From Armatimonadota bacterium (GTDB lineage: Bacteria; Armatimonadota; Fimbriimonadia; Fimbriimonadales; Fimbriimonadaceae), in contig JADFMN010000009.1 of NCBI GenBank assembly GCA_022563855.1, forward strand, positions 1 to 64,000: DNA of 64,000 nt. Direction: 5' to 3'. The position numbers were made by a program, and so were the translations under genes. The notes below the pieces were generated by a model, which saw only the letters and a program-made list of their open reading frames with translations, had not been told where the DNA came from and did no database searches. Shown here piece after piece: positions 22,855-32,247 of the stretch; position 1 is the first letter of the stretch; the number at the start of each line of letters is the position of its first letter.

Positions 22855-23988
22855 TTGGCAACGAAATCTGGCTCTAAAGCCAGCAAGACAAGGATTAAGT
22901 CGAAAACCGATACGGACATTGCGCCGCATCAGCGATTGAACCCCTCAGACAATCGAGAAATTCTCAGTCAGCTGTATCTCGCTCGGTACTTCGACGTGCG
23001 CCTGAACAAGGAGAAAAAGCGCGGACGCTTGCGCGGCACGCTGTACTCATCGCACAACCAGGAGGCGATCCTCGTCGGATCCCTCTACTGCCTTCGCTCG
23101 GACGACTGGATCAGCCCCGTCCATCGAGACATGCCAGCGTTCTTCCTCAAGGACATGAAGAGCGGCTGGCGGTCTCCAGATCGCATGGGCCTGAGCATCG
23201 AGCAGGTGTGCGCCCAAGTGTGGGGCAAGGTCGACTCGCCGAATCGGGCCAGGGACAACTGGTCGCACATCGGCTGTCGCGACAAGCACATTCTGCACTC
23301 AACGTCGATGCTGGCCGGCACGATTCCCGTAGCCGCAGGCGTGATGCTCGCAGACCGGCTCGACGGACGGGACACGGTGGTGATCACGTACAACGGCGAA
23401 GGGTCGACGGCGCAAGGGGTGTTTCACGAGGCGATCAACTTCGCGGCCATTCACAAGCTGCCAGTGATCACGGTCGTTGAGAACAACCAGTGGGCGTTCG
23501 GCACCCCGGTTCACCTCGAGGTGCCTACGGAGGACGTTGCCGACAGGGCGAAGGGGTACGGCATCCCGGGCTTGATCGCAGACGGTCAGAACGTGCTGGA
23601 CGTCTACGACAAGGTGACGGAGGCCGTCGAATGGGCGCGTTCGGGCAAGGGCCCCAGCATCGTCGAGTGCAAGACCTTCCGCGCGTACGGGCACGGCGAC
23701 CACGACGATGATCGCGCTAGAAAGTACCGCGATGCCGGACAGGTTCAGATCGGCCTTAGCCGCGACCCGATCTCTGTTTTCAAGAACTTCATGATCGAAG
23801 GCGGAATGTTGACCAAGGCGGAGGCTGAAAAGTATCCGGCAGAGTTCAAGAGCGCTATGGAGTACACGGACCACGATTTCCCGCCGGAGGTAGTCGAGTA
23901 CATGACCGAGGGAGTCGAATTTGCGCTAAAGTCCGGGCTTCCTGAGCCGGAAGAGGCCGCTCAATGGGTGTTCAGGGAGGATTCGTAA
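22855..23988 (+). CDS. 2-oxoacid dehydrogenase E1 component, alpha subunit (pyruvate or branched-chain type)
   Basis: With the beta subunit this thiamine diphosphate enzyme decarboxylates a 2-oxoacid and passes the acyl group to the lipoyl E2 protein. The 377 residues show the TPP-binding block from YNGEGSTAQG to VENNQWAFGTP (about residues 176-220) and the SIVECKTFRAYGHGDHDDDRARKY phosphorylation-loop-like region near residue 270. The TTG at 22855 is favoured because GGAG lies 6-7 nt upstream; an in-frame TTG at 22831 abuts its purine tract. No E2 or E3 gene is adjacent, so pyruvate versus branched-chain substrate is open. Confidence 0.88.
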   Translation: MATKSGSKASKTRIKSKTDTDIAPHQRLNPSDNREILSQLYLARYFDVRLNKEKKRGRLRGTLYSSHNQEAILVGSLYCLRSDDWISPVHRDMPAFFLKDMKSGWRSPDRMGLSIEQVCAQVWGKVDSPNRARDNWSHIGCRDKHILHSTSMLAGTIPVAAGVMLADRLDGRDTVVITYNGEGSTAQGVFHEAINFAAIHKLPVITVVENNQWAFGTPVHLEVPTEDVADRAKGYGIPGLIADGQNVLDVYDKVTEAVEWARSGKGPSIVECKTFRAYGHGDHDDDRARKYRDAGQVQIGLSRDPISVFKNFMIEGGMLTKAEAEKYPAEFKSAMEYTDHDFPPEVVEYMTEGVEFALKSGLPEPEEAAQWVFREDS

Positions 23989-25004
23989 TGGCTTCTGCAC
24001 CCAAAGCTCCCCAAAGAACGACCAAGAACTACCTCGTCGCGCTGCGAGAGGCGATCTTCGAGGAGATGGAGCGCAACCCCGACATGATCTGCATGGGGGA
24101 GGACATCGGTCGGCTGGGCGGCGCGTTTACGGTCACCGACGGGCTGCAGGCGAAGTACGGCGAGCAGCGTGTAATCGACATGCCGATCTCCGAGGCAGCG
24201 ATCGTAGGAGTCGCGTGCGGCGCGGCGCTCAACGGAAAGACGGTGATGGTCGAGATGCAGTTCATCGACTTCATCGCGTGCGGATTCGACCAGATCGTCA
24301 ACACCACGGCGACCTACCACTACCGCACGGCGGGTGAGATATCGATCCCGATGGTGATCCGCGGCCCTGCTGGTGCGTACGGTGGAGGTGCGCTCTACCA
24401 CAGTCAGATGAACGAGGCGTGGTTCGCGAACTCTCCGGGCCTGAAAATCGTCTGCCCATCGACGCCAGCCGATGCAAAGGGTCTCCTGAAGTCCGCTCTG
24501 CGAGATCCCAACCCCGTGATTTTTTACGAGCTCAAGGAGCTGTATCGCAACCGAAAGATCGAGCAGGAGTTGGCCGAGGGGGACGACGCGCTCGTGCCGC
24601 TTGGCAAGGCGAAGATCGTCCGCGAGGGGGAAGACGTGACACTGGTCAGCTACGGACAGTGCGTCTGGCAGTGCCTTCAAGCAGCTGAGAACCTAGAGCA
24701 AGAGGGTTACTCGGCAGAAGTGATCGATATTCGCACTCTGGTCCCGCTCGATAACGAGACGATCATCGAATCGCTCAAGAAGACGAACAGGATCGTGGCG
24801 GTCAACGAAGCGCCGATGACCTGCGGCTTCGCTGGTGAGATCCTTGCGCGCGTCGCCCAGGACGCATTCGAGCTTTTGGACGCCCCGCCGATGCGTGTGA
24901 CGAGGATGGACACCCCGGTCCCTTGGGTGACGCCGCTGGAGCTGCACGTGCTGCCGTCCGCAGACAAGGTGACGGAAGCTGCGCTTAAAGTTCTCAAGTA
25001 CTAG
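23988..25004 (+). CDS. 2-oxoacid dehydrogenase E1 component, beta subunit
   Basis: This 338-residue subunit completes the E1 heterotetramer. It has the transketolase-type pyrimidine domain (GEDIGRLGGAFTVTDGL near residue 35; DMPISEAAIVGVACGAALNG, with the catalytic Glu) and the C-terminal transketolase domain (SYGQCVWQCLQAAENLEQEG; DIRTLVPLDNETIIESLKKT). The start ATG shares one base with the alpha-subunit stop (TAATG) and has GGGAGG 7 nt upstream, so translation is coupled. Its 3' end overlaps the convergent serpin gene by 11 bp. Confidence 0.9.
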   Translation: MASAPKAPQRTTKNYLVALREAIFEEMERNPDMICMGEDIGRLGGAFTVTDGLQAKYGEQRVIDMPISEAAIVGVACGAALNGKTVMVEMQFIDFIACGFDQIVNTTATYHYRTAGEISIPMVIRGPAGAYGGGALYHSQMNEAWFANSPGLKIVCPSTPADAKGLLKSALRDPNPVIFYELKELYRNRKIEQELAEGDDALVPLGKAKIVREGEDVTLVSYGQCVWQCLQAAENLEQEGYSAEVIDIRTLVPLDNETIIESLKKTNRIVAVNEAPMTCGFAGEILARVAQDAFELLDAPPMRVTRMDTPVPWVTPLELHVLPSADKVTEAALKVLKY

Positions 25005-26241
25005 CTGCTGGGTTGTTGACCACTCCAACTAGCAGAATCACCCCTGTTTGTGTGTCGCTGACGAAAAACGCGAACGGCCGGTCGAAAGCGAGTAGGTCCT
25101 CCGAATCCTCTGCGTCATTCGTCGCTTTGCCCGATCCGGATTGCGCGCCCTCATGCACCGCTAGAAACGAGAACTGATCGATGCCGCCAATCTCTACACC
25201 GCGCAGTTCGGTCGCAATGTTGCGCAAGTCGTTCTTTGGCTCAAACAGTTGTCCTCCTCCGAGCCTTGTGATCGCTTGCTCTAAATCGACATGAGCCTTG
25301 AACGAGAATCGAGGGATTCTCAACGTCGTGACACGGTCAACGAACCGCGACTGCATTGAATCCCACGATTCAGCACTAACTGTCTGCAGCCAGTTCGACG
25401 CTGAAACCCCCTCGTCTGGCAGCACGACGGTCATCTCCAGCTCTCCGCCCTTGTACGGCAGTCGCGCGGCCAAGTATCCGTCGCCCTTGGCCACGCTGAA
25501 CCCTCCGTCGGACTGCAACGTAGCGACTGCGACGTCTCCACCTGTTGCGTGAAACGTCTGCTTGCTCGTTTTCTCAGGGTTGAACGCGGTCTCCCATTCT
25601 GCGTTGACGGTCGTTGCGTTGATCACGACGACAACCGTTTGCTTCGAGAGAGCGTCGACGACCTTCGTAAAGACGCCGTCAGTTCGGTCGCTCGCCCAAA
25701 CGTTGATCTCTCGTACCGCGCCGAGACCGGCTGACCCGAGCCGAACGACGTCGGCGTTGTAGTACCCTTCGATCTCGTCTACGAAACTGTTCGTCATGAA
25801 GATGGGCCATATGAAGAACGTCCCGTTTGCAATCCTCACCGGCCGGCCTTCCATTGCGCGGAGCCTGTTGAGCAGGGCGTTCTGCGCCTCGTTCAACCTG
25901 ATGCGGTCGATCCCAGCGGAGCCGATGACTTCTGCCAGCGTCTCAAACGTCTTGCCCTCAGCGCCGTTGAGCAGCACGGCGAGGTTCTGATACAGGCTTG
26001 TTGGCGCAATGATGTCGTTGCCCCCTTCTGCGCCCAGATCGGCTGCCTCAACGAGCCGAAACGCGAACTCGTTCATCGAGTCGTAGATCGGCTGGTGCTC
26101 TGGCTTCGGCATTCCCTCGTACTTCGGTTCGATATCCGGGTAGTCGAGCTGGCTACGGGTGTTGAAGGCTAGATAGCCGATGACGGCCAGTACCAAGACG
26201 ACGGAGCCGAGAGCGATGGCGTTGCCAGGAGCCTTGGACAC
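24994..26241 (-). CDS. Membrane-anchored serpin
   Basis: Serpins are suicide inhibitors of serine or cysteine proteases. The 415-residue product starts with a membrane anchor (about residues 8-26), so it would act on the outer face of the inner membrane. The serpin core is clear: INVWASDRTDGVF near residue 175, VVVVINATTVNAEWETAFNP near residue 200, RIPRFSFKAHVDL, and the C-terminal FDRPFAFFVSDTQTGVILLVGVV. The hinge is unusual: HEGAQSGSGKAT replaces the small-residue EEGTxAAAAT of inhibitory serpins, and an acidic stretch follows. It may therefore be a weak inhibitor or non-inhibitory. The gene is single and convergent with the E1 operon. Confidence 0.9.
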   Translation of the reverse strand: MSKAPGNAIALGSVVLVLAVIGYLAFNTRSQLDYPDIEPKYEGMPKPEHQPIYDSMNEFAFRLVEAADLGAEGGNDIIAPTSLYQNLAVLLNGAEGKTFETLAEVIGSAGIDRIRLNEAQNALLNRLRAMEGRPVRIANGTFFIWPIFMTNSFVDEIEGYYNADVVRLGSAGLGAVREINVWASDRTDGVFTKVVDALSKQTVVVVINATTVNAEWETAFNPEKTSKQTFHATGGDVAVATLQSDGGFSVAKGDGYLAARLPYKGGELEMTVVLPDEGVSASNWLQTVSAESWDSMQSRFVDRVTTLRIPRFSFKAHVDLEQAITRLGGGQLFEPKNDLRNIATELRGVEIGGIDQFSFLAVHEGAQSGSGKATNDAEDSEDLLAFDRPFAFFVSDTQTGVILLVGVVNNPAAST

Positions 26242-26260
26242 GGGCTCAGTTTACAGCAAG

Positions 26261-27043
26261 CTAAGTCGCTTCGCCCAAGTACGCCTCGATCACCTTCGGG
26301 TTGCTCTGGATTTCGCTAGGTATGCCGCGCGCGATCTCTTCGCCGTGGTCGAGCACCAAGATCGTTTCGCACAGCCCCATAACGAAGCGCATGTCGTGCT
26401 CGATCAGCAGCACCGTCTTGTCGAAGTCGTCGCGCAATCGGCGGACGATGCGTTGTAGATCGGCCTTTTCCAGCGGGTTCATTCCGGCCGCCGGTTCGTC
26501 CAGCAGCAAGAGGTCGGGCTGCGTAGCCATGGCGCGCGCGATCTCGAGCCGACGCTGCTTTCCGTAGGGCAGATCGACAGCGCGCGCTTGTTCGACGTCG
26601 TCTAAGTCCATTACCTTTAGCAGGGCGCGCGCTTCTTCGCGAAGCTTCTCGGTCTCCTTGATGGCAGGCGGCAGATACGCCAGGCCGCTGAACAAGCTGG
26701 TCTTGTGCCGCAGGAACGCGCCGACCATGACGTTGTCTAGAACCGAGAGCGTGGAGAACAGCCGGATGTTCTGGAACGTTCGGCAGATCCCGCGCTTCGC
26801 GATCTTGTTCTGCGCAAGCCCGTTGATCCGCTTGCCTTGGAAGAGTATGTCGCCGCTGGTCGGCGTGTACACGCCGGTTATCAAATTGAAACACGTCGTC
26901 TTGCCAGCGCCGTTCGGGCCGATCAGTCCGAACAGGACGCCTTTCTGCAGCTCGAACGAAACGTTGTCGACGGCCACCAAGCCGCCGAAGCGGATCGTCG
27001 CGGACTTCAGCTCTAGGACCGGTGATGTCGCTTGTTTACTCAT
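26261..27043 (-). CDS. livG: Branched-chain amino-acid ABC transporter, ATP-binding protein LivG
   Basis: This 260-residue ATPase powers the Liv importer from the cytoplasm. Walker A is GPNGAGKTT (about residue 45), the LivG-specific GICRTFQNIRLF follows near residue 86, the ABC signature region is LPYGKQRRLEIARAMA, and Walker B is LLLLDEPAAGMNP. Its ATG overlaps the livM stop (ATGA), which fixes the start at 27043 even though the frame is open to 27094. livF, the usual second ATPase, is absent downstream; the serpin gene follows in the same orientation. Confidence 0.93.
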   Translation of the reverse strand: MSKQATSPVLELKSATIRFGGLVAVDNVSFELQKGVLFGLIGPNGAGKTTCFNLITGVYTPTSGDILFQGKRINGLAQNKIAKRGICRTFQNIRLFSTLSVLDNVMVGAFLRHKTSLFSGLAYLPPAIKETEKLREEARALLKVMDLDDVEQARAVDLPYGKQRRLEIARAMATQPDLLLLDEPAAGMNPLEKADLQRIVRRLRDDFDKTVLLIEHDMRFVMGLCETILVLDHGEEIARGIPSEIQSNPKVIEAYLGEAT

Positions 27044-28257
27044 GGCTGAGCCACCTTCCGATCCCGTTTCAGGAGTCGCCGCACCCAATCCCAACTAAAT
27101 TCGTGATGTGCCAGGACGCCCTGCGGGCGCAGCAGCATGATAACGATCAGCGACGCGGCGAAGATCACCATGCGCAGGTCGGAGACGTTGAACGTCATCG
27201 GCGCTATCGCCGGGATTTGCTTCAGCACCAGACGCAGCAGCATCTGGACGGGGATCGCAACGGCTATCGCGCCAAAGTAAAGGCCGACCTTTCGGAGCGT
27301 CGATCCGTGGTACTTCAGTTGAAACTGCTTGTACGCGGCAACGACGAGCCCCGATGCGATCATTGAGGCGATCAGTCCGGCACCGGTCACTTGAAGCTGA
27401 TTGCCGTCGGCATCGGTGAACAGGCGCAAGGCTTCGGGAATGCCGAAAAGCACGATGGCCGCGAGTGCCGAGCCGGTGATCGAGCCAGTTCCGCCGAGCA
27501 CGACCATCGTCAAGATGATGAAACTGACCTCCATCTTGAAGTGATCCGGAGTGATGAAGCCCTCGAAGTGCGCGAATAGAACGCCTGCCCCTCCTGCGAA
27601 GGCAGAGCCGATCACGAATGCAGTGACCTTGGTTTTGGTCACGTTGACGCCCATCGCCATAGCCGCGGCTTCATCCTCGCGGACCGCCAAGAACGGCAAA
27701 CCGTGGACTGTCTTCAAGAGGTTCCGCGAAACCGCCATGCAGACGATTGCCAGCATCCAGACGAAGATCACCATCGCCGCAGGATTGATCTTCGTGATGT
27801 GCTCCATGCCGAACGACGCGCCGACGGCATCGATATTCGTGGTCACGATGCGGATGATTTCGCCGAATCCGAGCGTGACGATCGCTAGATAGTCACCACG
27901 GAGCTTCAGCGACGGCAACCCGACGATGAGACCCGCGAACGCCGCCGCGATCATGCCGATCGGCAGCAGTATTGCCAGCCAGACGAGTTCGTTGACGCCG
28001 GCGCTCTGATACATTCGGACGGAGATGAAGCCCGTCGTGTAGGCGCCGATGTGATAGAAAGCCGCGTGCCCGATCGAGAACTGTCCGCAGATCCCGTTGA
28101 TCAAGTTGAGGCTGACGGACAGAGTCACGTAAAGGCCGGCGAGGATTCCCAGCCTCAAGAAGTATTCGTTGCCCGTGCCGAGCAAAACCTGCTGCAAGCC
28201 AAAGCAAAAGCCCAGGGCGGCGATGATGGAGAGAAGTCGAGTACCCCAGAACTTCAT
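27040..28257 (-). CDS. livM: Branched-chain amino-acid ABC transporter permease LivM
   Basis: This 405-residue inner-membrane permease has about ten hydrophobic helices and the family motifs SVSLNLINGICGQFSIGHAAFYHIGAY (split here: GQFSIGHAAF near residue 58), LRGDYLAIVTLGFGEIIR near residue 120, and the cytoplasmic EAA-like loop VREDEAAAMAMGVN near residue 190. It pairs with LivH to form the pore. Start and stop overlap the flanking livH and livG genes (TAATG and ATGA), showing a tightly coupled operon. Confidence 0.93.
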   Translation of the reverse strand: MKFWGTRLLSIIAALGFCFGLQQVLLGTGNEYFLRLGILAGLYVTLSVSLNLINGICGQFSIGHAAFYHIGAYTTGFISVRMYQSAGVNELVWLAILLPIGMIAAAFAGLIVGLPSLKLRGDYLAIVTLGFGEIIRIVTTNIDAVGASFGMEHITKINPAAMVIFVWMLAIVCMAVSRNLLKTVHGLPFLAVREDEAAAMAMGVNVTKTKVTAFVIGSAFAGGAGVLFAHFEGFITPDHFKMEVSFIILTMVVLGGTGSITGSALAAIVLFGIPEALRLFTDADGNQLQVTGAGLIASMIASGLVVAAYKQFQLKYHGSTLRKVGLYFGAIAVAIPVQMLLRLVLKQIPAIAPMTFNVSDLRMVIFAASLIVIMLLRPQGVLAHHEFSWDWVRRLLKRDRKVAQP

Positions 28258-29609
28258 TAGACTTTCTCCACCACGGCGGAGCCGAGCAGCCCGCCAGGCC
28301 GGACCAGAAGGACGATGATCAAGATGACGAACGCGATCGCGTCTTTCAGATTGCTGAACCCGCTCCAGACAACCATGGCCTCAGCGAGTCCCATGATCAG
28401 GCCGCCCAGCACGGCGCCTGGAATGTTGCCGATTCCGCCGAGCACCGCAGCGACAAACGCCTTGACCCCCGGCTGAAGTCCGTAGAACGTCGTGAGCGGC
28501 GTTCCCATGAACGTCGCATTCATCATGGCGCCCGCGCCTGCCAGCGCAGAACCGATGATGAACGTGATGGTGACGACCTTGCTGACGCTGATCCCCATGA
28601 GGGACGCAGCCTGCATATCGTGCGACACCGCTCTCATGGACCGACCGACCGTCGTCTTCATCACAAGATGACGCAGCGCGATCATGAGCAGGATCGCGGT
28701 CACGAACATGATGAACTGACCTGTTGGCACGTTCACAGAGGTCGAGTTCTGTCTTACTTCGCGATCGATGTCGTTGACGGCTCGCTGTGCCTCCTGCATC
28801 TCATCACGCAGCACTTTGCCTTCAGGAGGCAGATTGAATCGATCCCAGTCGTTATCGATCAGCGCCCCTTCGAACACCGCCTGCTTGGACTCCATTTCCG
28901 AGAATGCGTCGCTGACGGACAGGGCAAGGTTTTCAGGCGGGGCCTTCAGATAAAAGCTGAACGATCCGCGGTAGGGGTTGACGTCCTCTTTGATACTCGG
29001 CGGAGGCGCGTTCGGGAGAAACAGCTGCCCGGTGAACTGGAGAAACAGCGACACGCCGATCGCCGTGATCAATGCTGCGATGCGAGGTTGAGAGCGCATC
29101 GGCCGGTACGCCAGGAACTCGATGATCACGCCGACGATCGCGCAACCGATCATGCTCCCGAGCATCATAACGACGAGCGTAATCGCTTGCGGCTGGAACT
29201 GGGCCAAGAGCCACGAGAGAATCCCCGCGACCGCAGTACCGACACCAAAGTAGATCAGTCGACCGCTGGTGCGTCGAGCCCTGCTTCGGTAGTACAGGAG
29301 TCCAGCGGCAACGACGCCTACGACGAACATCACGTAGGCGGCGGTCGTCAAAGTGTCAGCCGGAACGATCTCCGTTGGAATCCGCGTGGCGAGCGATCCG
29401 ATCGCCGCCGTCGAGATGAACAGGCCGATGTACGCCCCTAACATGAAGATCTCGCCGTGCGCGAAGTTGATCAGGCGAAGGATGCCGTAGACCATCGTGT
29501 AGCCCAGCGCGATGAGGGCGTAGATGGCACCGGTCATCAGCCCGATGACCAACTGTTCTGGCAGCTCCGAGAATTCGAAAGCTGCCAGAACCGGAGACAT
29601 CACCTCCAT
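28257..29609 (-). CDS. livH: Branched-chain amino-acid ABC transporter permease LivH
   Basis: This 450-residue permease carries the LivH motifs ALIALGYTMVYGILRLINFAHG (near residue 32) and the C-terminal YGLQPGVKAFVAAVLGGIGN. Typical LivH is about 300 residues; the extra length is an extra pair of N-terminal helices (about 85-130) and a hydrophilic insert at about 210-285 that contains a predicted coiled coil (LRDEMQEAQRAVNDIDREV). The insert would face the periplasm or the binding protein. The ATG at 29609 follows the livK stop by 3 nt; an alternative ATG at 29600 is preceded by GGAGG. Confidence 0.9.
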   Translation of the reverse strand: MEVMSPVLAAFEFSELPEQLVIGLMTGAIYALIALGYTMVYGILRLINFAHGEIFMLGAYIGLFISTAAIGSLATRIPTEIVPADTLTTAAYVMFVVGVVAAGLLYYRSRARRTSGRLIYFGVGTAVAGILSWLLAQFQPQAITLVVMMLGSMIGCAIVGVIIEFLAYRPMRSQPRIAALITAIGVSLFLQFTGQLFLPNAPPPSIKEDVNPYRGSFSFYLKAPPENLALSVSDAFSEMESKQAVFEGALIDNDWDRFNLPPEGKVLRDEMQEAQRAVNDIDREVRQNSTSVNVPTGQFIMFVTAILLMIALRHLVMKTTVGRSMRAVSHDMQAASLMGISVSKVVTITFIIGSALAGAGAMMNATFMGTPLTTFYGLQPGVKAFVAAVLGGIGNIPGAVLGGLIMGLAEAMVVWSGFSNLKDAIAFVILIIVLLVRPGGLLGSAVVEKV

Positions 29610-29612
29610 CTT

Positions 29613-30899
29613 CTAGTCGGTGAAGATGTCCGTGTACTCGTAGGCCTTTACGAAGGATTGTCCTTCGAGGGTCACCTCGACGACGAGCGCGCGCTTTTTC
29701 GGATTGCCGCCCGCACCTTTCAAGGTGATGTCGCCGCTGACTCCTTTGAATGCGACAGTGTCCTCGAGAGCTACGATGATGGAAGCGGCGTCAAGAGATT
29801 CGGCTCTTCTGATCGCATCCATCATCACCATCGCCGCGTCGTATCCAAGAGCGCCCATCGTCGTGCCCGGTGTATCGCCGGCGTCTGATCCGCCGTACTT
29901 GTCCTTCCACTTCGCGAGAAACACTCTTACGACCTCTCGATCTTCTTTGTTGTTGTAGTGATTGCAGAAGTAGTTGCCGAGGATGGCCTCGCCGCCACTG
30001 TCCAGCAGGTCAGTGCTGTCCCAGCCGTCCCCGCCGAGGAACTTGACGTTCGTGATGCCAGCCTGCGCAGCCTGCTTCACGATCGGGCCCACCTCAGTGA
30101 AGTAGCCGCTCAAGAAGTATCCGTTTGGGCTCTCCTGCTTGAGGCTGTTGAGCTGCGGTACGAACTGCGTCTGCCCAGACTCGTAGAACTCCTCACCGAC
30201 GATCTCTCCTCCGTATCCGACGAACGCATCCCTGAACGCATCGCTCAGATACGTGGAGTACGGCTGCTTCTTATCGGTGATGATCGCCATTCGCTGCAGG
30301 CCGAGCTCATCGTACGCGAACTTGGCCATGACCGGCCCCTGTAGGTCGTCCGTGTAGCAGACGCGGAAAACGTTGGCTCCAATTTCTGTGATCGTTGTCT
30401 TCGTTGCTCCGACGGCAACGATCGGAAGCCCTCTCTCGTATGCGAGCTGGGCCATCGGTTGGGTGATTCCGGAGGCGACTTCGCCGAGCAGTCCAACGAT
30501 TCCCTGGGAAATCAGCAGCTCTGCCGCGGTTTTGCCGTCCTCCGGCTTGCTTGCGCTGTCGCCGATCAACAACTGAACCTGCTTGCCGTTGATTCCTCCG
30601 CTGGCATTGATTTCGTCGACCGCGAGTTGGGCGCCGTTTACGCTGTCGATGCCCCACGGGCGGAGCGGACCGTTCTGACTTGCGACCAGTCCGATCTTGA
30701 TTACGTCGCCGGTTACAGATGGTCCCGTGACCGTCACCGCAGGTCGTCCGGTATTGAACTCCGGCCCGGATCCTCCATCGGGATCGGTGTCGCCGTTGCT
30801 CGTCGTACCGTTATCCGCCGGATCACAGCCAGCCAGTACCAATAACAACGAAGCAGATAGAGCTAACCAGCTCATGCATTTAATTCGATTGGAAAACAT
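29613..30899 (-). CDS. livK: Branched-chain amino-acid ABC transporter substrate-binding lipoprotein LivK
   Basis: This 428-residue lipoprotein captures amino acids for the LivHMG importer. The lipobox VLAGC puts the lipidated Cys at about residue 24, followed by an Asp/Gly/Ser-rich tether. The periplasmic-binding fold shows NGAQLAVDEINASGGINGKQVQLL, VGLLGEVASG, and the C-terminal GYDAAMVMMDAI. The start at 30899 is chosen for the signal peptide and a GCGAGG purine tract about 10 nt upstream; the open frame extends to 31280 but that part is not protein-like. First gene of the livKHMG operon, divergent from the aspartyl protease. Confidence 0.9.
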   Translation of the reverse strand: MFSNRIKCMSWLALSASLLLVLAGCDPADNGTTSNGDTDPDGGSGPEFNTGRPAVTVTGPSVTGDVIKIGLVASQNGPLRPWGIDSVNGAQLAVDEINASGGINGKQVQLLIGDSASKPEDGKTAAELLISQGIVGLLGEVASGITQPMAQLAYERGLPIVAVGATKTTITEIGANVFRVCYTDDLQGPVMAKFAYDELGLQRMAIITDKKQPYSTYLSDAFRDAFVGYGGEIVGEEFYESGQTQFVPQLNSLKQESPNGYFLSGYFTEVGPIVKQAAQAGITNVKFLGGDGWDSTDLLDSGGEAILGNYFCNHYNNKEDREVVRVFLAKWKDKYGGSDAGDTPGTTMGALGYDAAMVMMDAIRRAESLDAASIIVALEDTVAFKGVSGDITLKGAGGNPKKRALVVEVTLEGQSFVKAYEYTDIFTD

Positions 30900-31050
30900 T
30901 AATTTCGTACCTCGCAAGGGCTGAGAGCCGCCTTCGTCACGACTGGCGCTCAGTCGTCGGAGTATACAAGAAATCGCAGCCCGCTTGTTCCCCGGTCTTG
31001 TTGGGCCGCTCTGTGACCGCATAAAGGCGCAATCTGGTCTTGAAAGGGCG

Positions 31051-31056
31051 TAGAAT
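31051..31056 (+). promoter_or_regulatory. Predicted -10 box (TAGAAT) of the aspartyl-protease gene
   Basis: TAGAAT lies 27 nt before the ATG at 31084, giving a leader of about 20 nt that includes GAGAG. The rest of the 30900-31083 divergent spacer holds nothing else I can support. Confidence 0.45.
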
Positions 31057-31083
31057 CTAGCGAGCCCGGCGAGAGTTACGAGA

Positions 31084-32247
31084 ATGTTGACATCAGCAGT
31101 TCTAGCGGTGGTGCTGGCCCCGACCAGCCCAATCGCAGAAATACCGTTCCATATTGGCGAGGACGCCATCATCGTGGCGGCAACGGTCAACGGGAAGAGC
31201 CTGAAGTTCATGTACGACACCGGCTTCGGGGGCGCCTTCGTGCTGGGCCCGCACGTCAACGTTGGAAAACCTACGGGCAAGATTATGATCAGGGACTTTG
31301 TCGGTCAGTTCGAGGCTGAAACGATCGACGTGTCCTCGCTCAAGCTCGGCAGCTTTGAGATCGAAGTCGGCGAAATGGAGTTGGTGCAGCTGCCGACCGG
31401 GAACTACACAGAGGCTTACGGAACTCACGTCGATGGAATCATGGGGCTCGAGGTTCTCAAGAACTACGTCACCGAGATCAACTTCGAGAACGAGAAGTTC
31501 GTGATTCATCCAGACTCGATGGATATCAACACCCGGAAGCCGGACGGCGAGAAGACGTTCTTGTTGAAGATGTTGCCGAAAGGGATGAACTCGATCGAGC
31601 TGTTCGCGAAAGTCTCGAACGGCAAGCGGATGATCCTAGCGCTGGACACGGGAAACGCGTTTTATGCGGTGACTCACCGAGAAGTCCTAGTGCGGGTCGG
31701 TCTTTGGCCGGAGAAGAAGAAGCCGAAGTTCATGAGTACAGCGTATGTCGCTTCAGGGCCGGTGGATACTTGGTCGCTGATGATCAGCGACCTTGAGGTG
31801 TATGGGGTGCCCGTTCCACGCAGCGTCTGGTCGATCATCGATCTCCCTTCGAGCAGCGCCAGTCACGATGGAACGATCGGATTCGGATTCCTCAAGCACT
31901 TCAACATCGTCATCGACATGGGGCGTCGACGCGTCTGGCTGGAAAACTTCACCGGTAAGGTCACCGATGATTTTCCGGCGCACATTGGGCTTGTGTCGAT
32001 TTACAGCCGGAATTACAAGCGTATGGTGATCGTCAACGTGACTCCCGACGGGCCGGCCTTCAAAGCGGGGATCAAGAGAGGAGATCACCTGCTTGCAATC
32101 GACGACGAAAACCTGGTCAAGTCCTCGTATCGACACGTCAATTCGGTCTTGACCGGGACCGAAGGGACAGAAGTGCGGTTGGCCGTCTCTCGCAAGGGGC
32201 AGCTGAAGCGGTACACGCTCAAGCGCGCTCTGCTTGTGAACGAATGA
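31084..32247 (+). CDS. Retropepsin-like aspartyl protease with C-terminal PDZ domain
   Basis: This 387-residue protein has a signal-like N-terminus and two retropepsin-type halves, each with an active-site DTG: YDTGFGGAF (Asp near residue 45) and LDTGNAFYAV (near residue 189). Both keep hydrophobic residues before DTG, so a single-chain pepsin-like active site is possible. Residues about 315-380 form a PDZ domain (VNVTPDGPAFKAGIKRGDHLLAID). Such proteins are thought to be exported proteases; the substrate is unknown. Its 3' end overlaps the convergent UDG gene by 29 bp. Confidence 0.85.
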   Translation: MLTSAVLAVVLAPTSPIAEIPFHIGEDAIIVAATVNGKSLKFMYDTGFGGAFVLGPHVNVGKPTGKIMIRDFVGQFEAETIDVSSLKLGSFEIEVGEMELVQLPTGNYTEAYGTHVDGIMGLEVLKNYVTEINFENEKFVIHPDSMDINTRKPDGEKTFLLKMLPKGMNSIELFAKVSNGKRMILALDTGNAFYAVTHREVLVRVGLWPEKKKPKFMSTAYVASGPVDTWSLMISDLEVYGVPVPRSVWSIIDLPSSSASHDGTIGFGFLKHFNIVIDMGRRRVWLENFTGKVTDDFPAHIGLVSIYSRNYKRMVIVNVTPDGPAFKAGIKRGDHLLAIDDENLVKSSYRHVNSVLTGTEGTEVRLAVSRKGQLKRYTLKRALLVNE

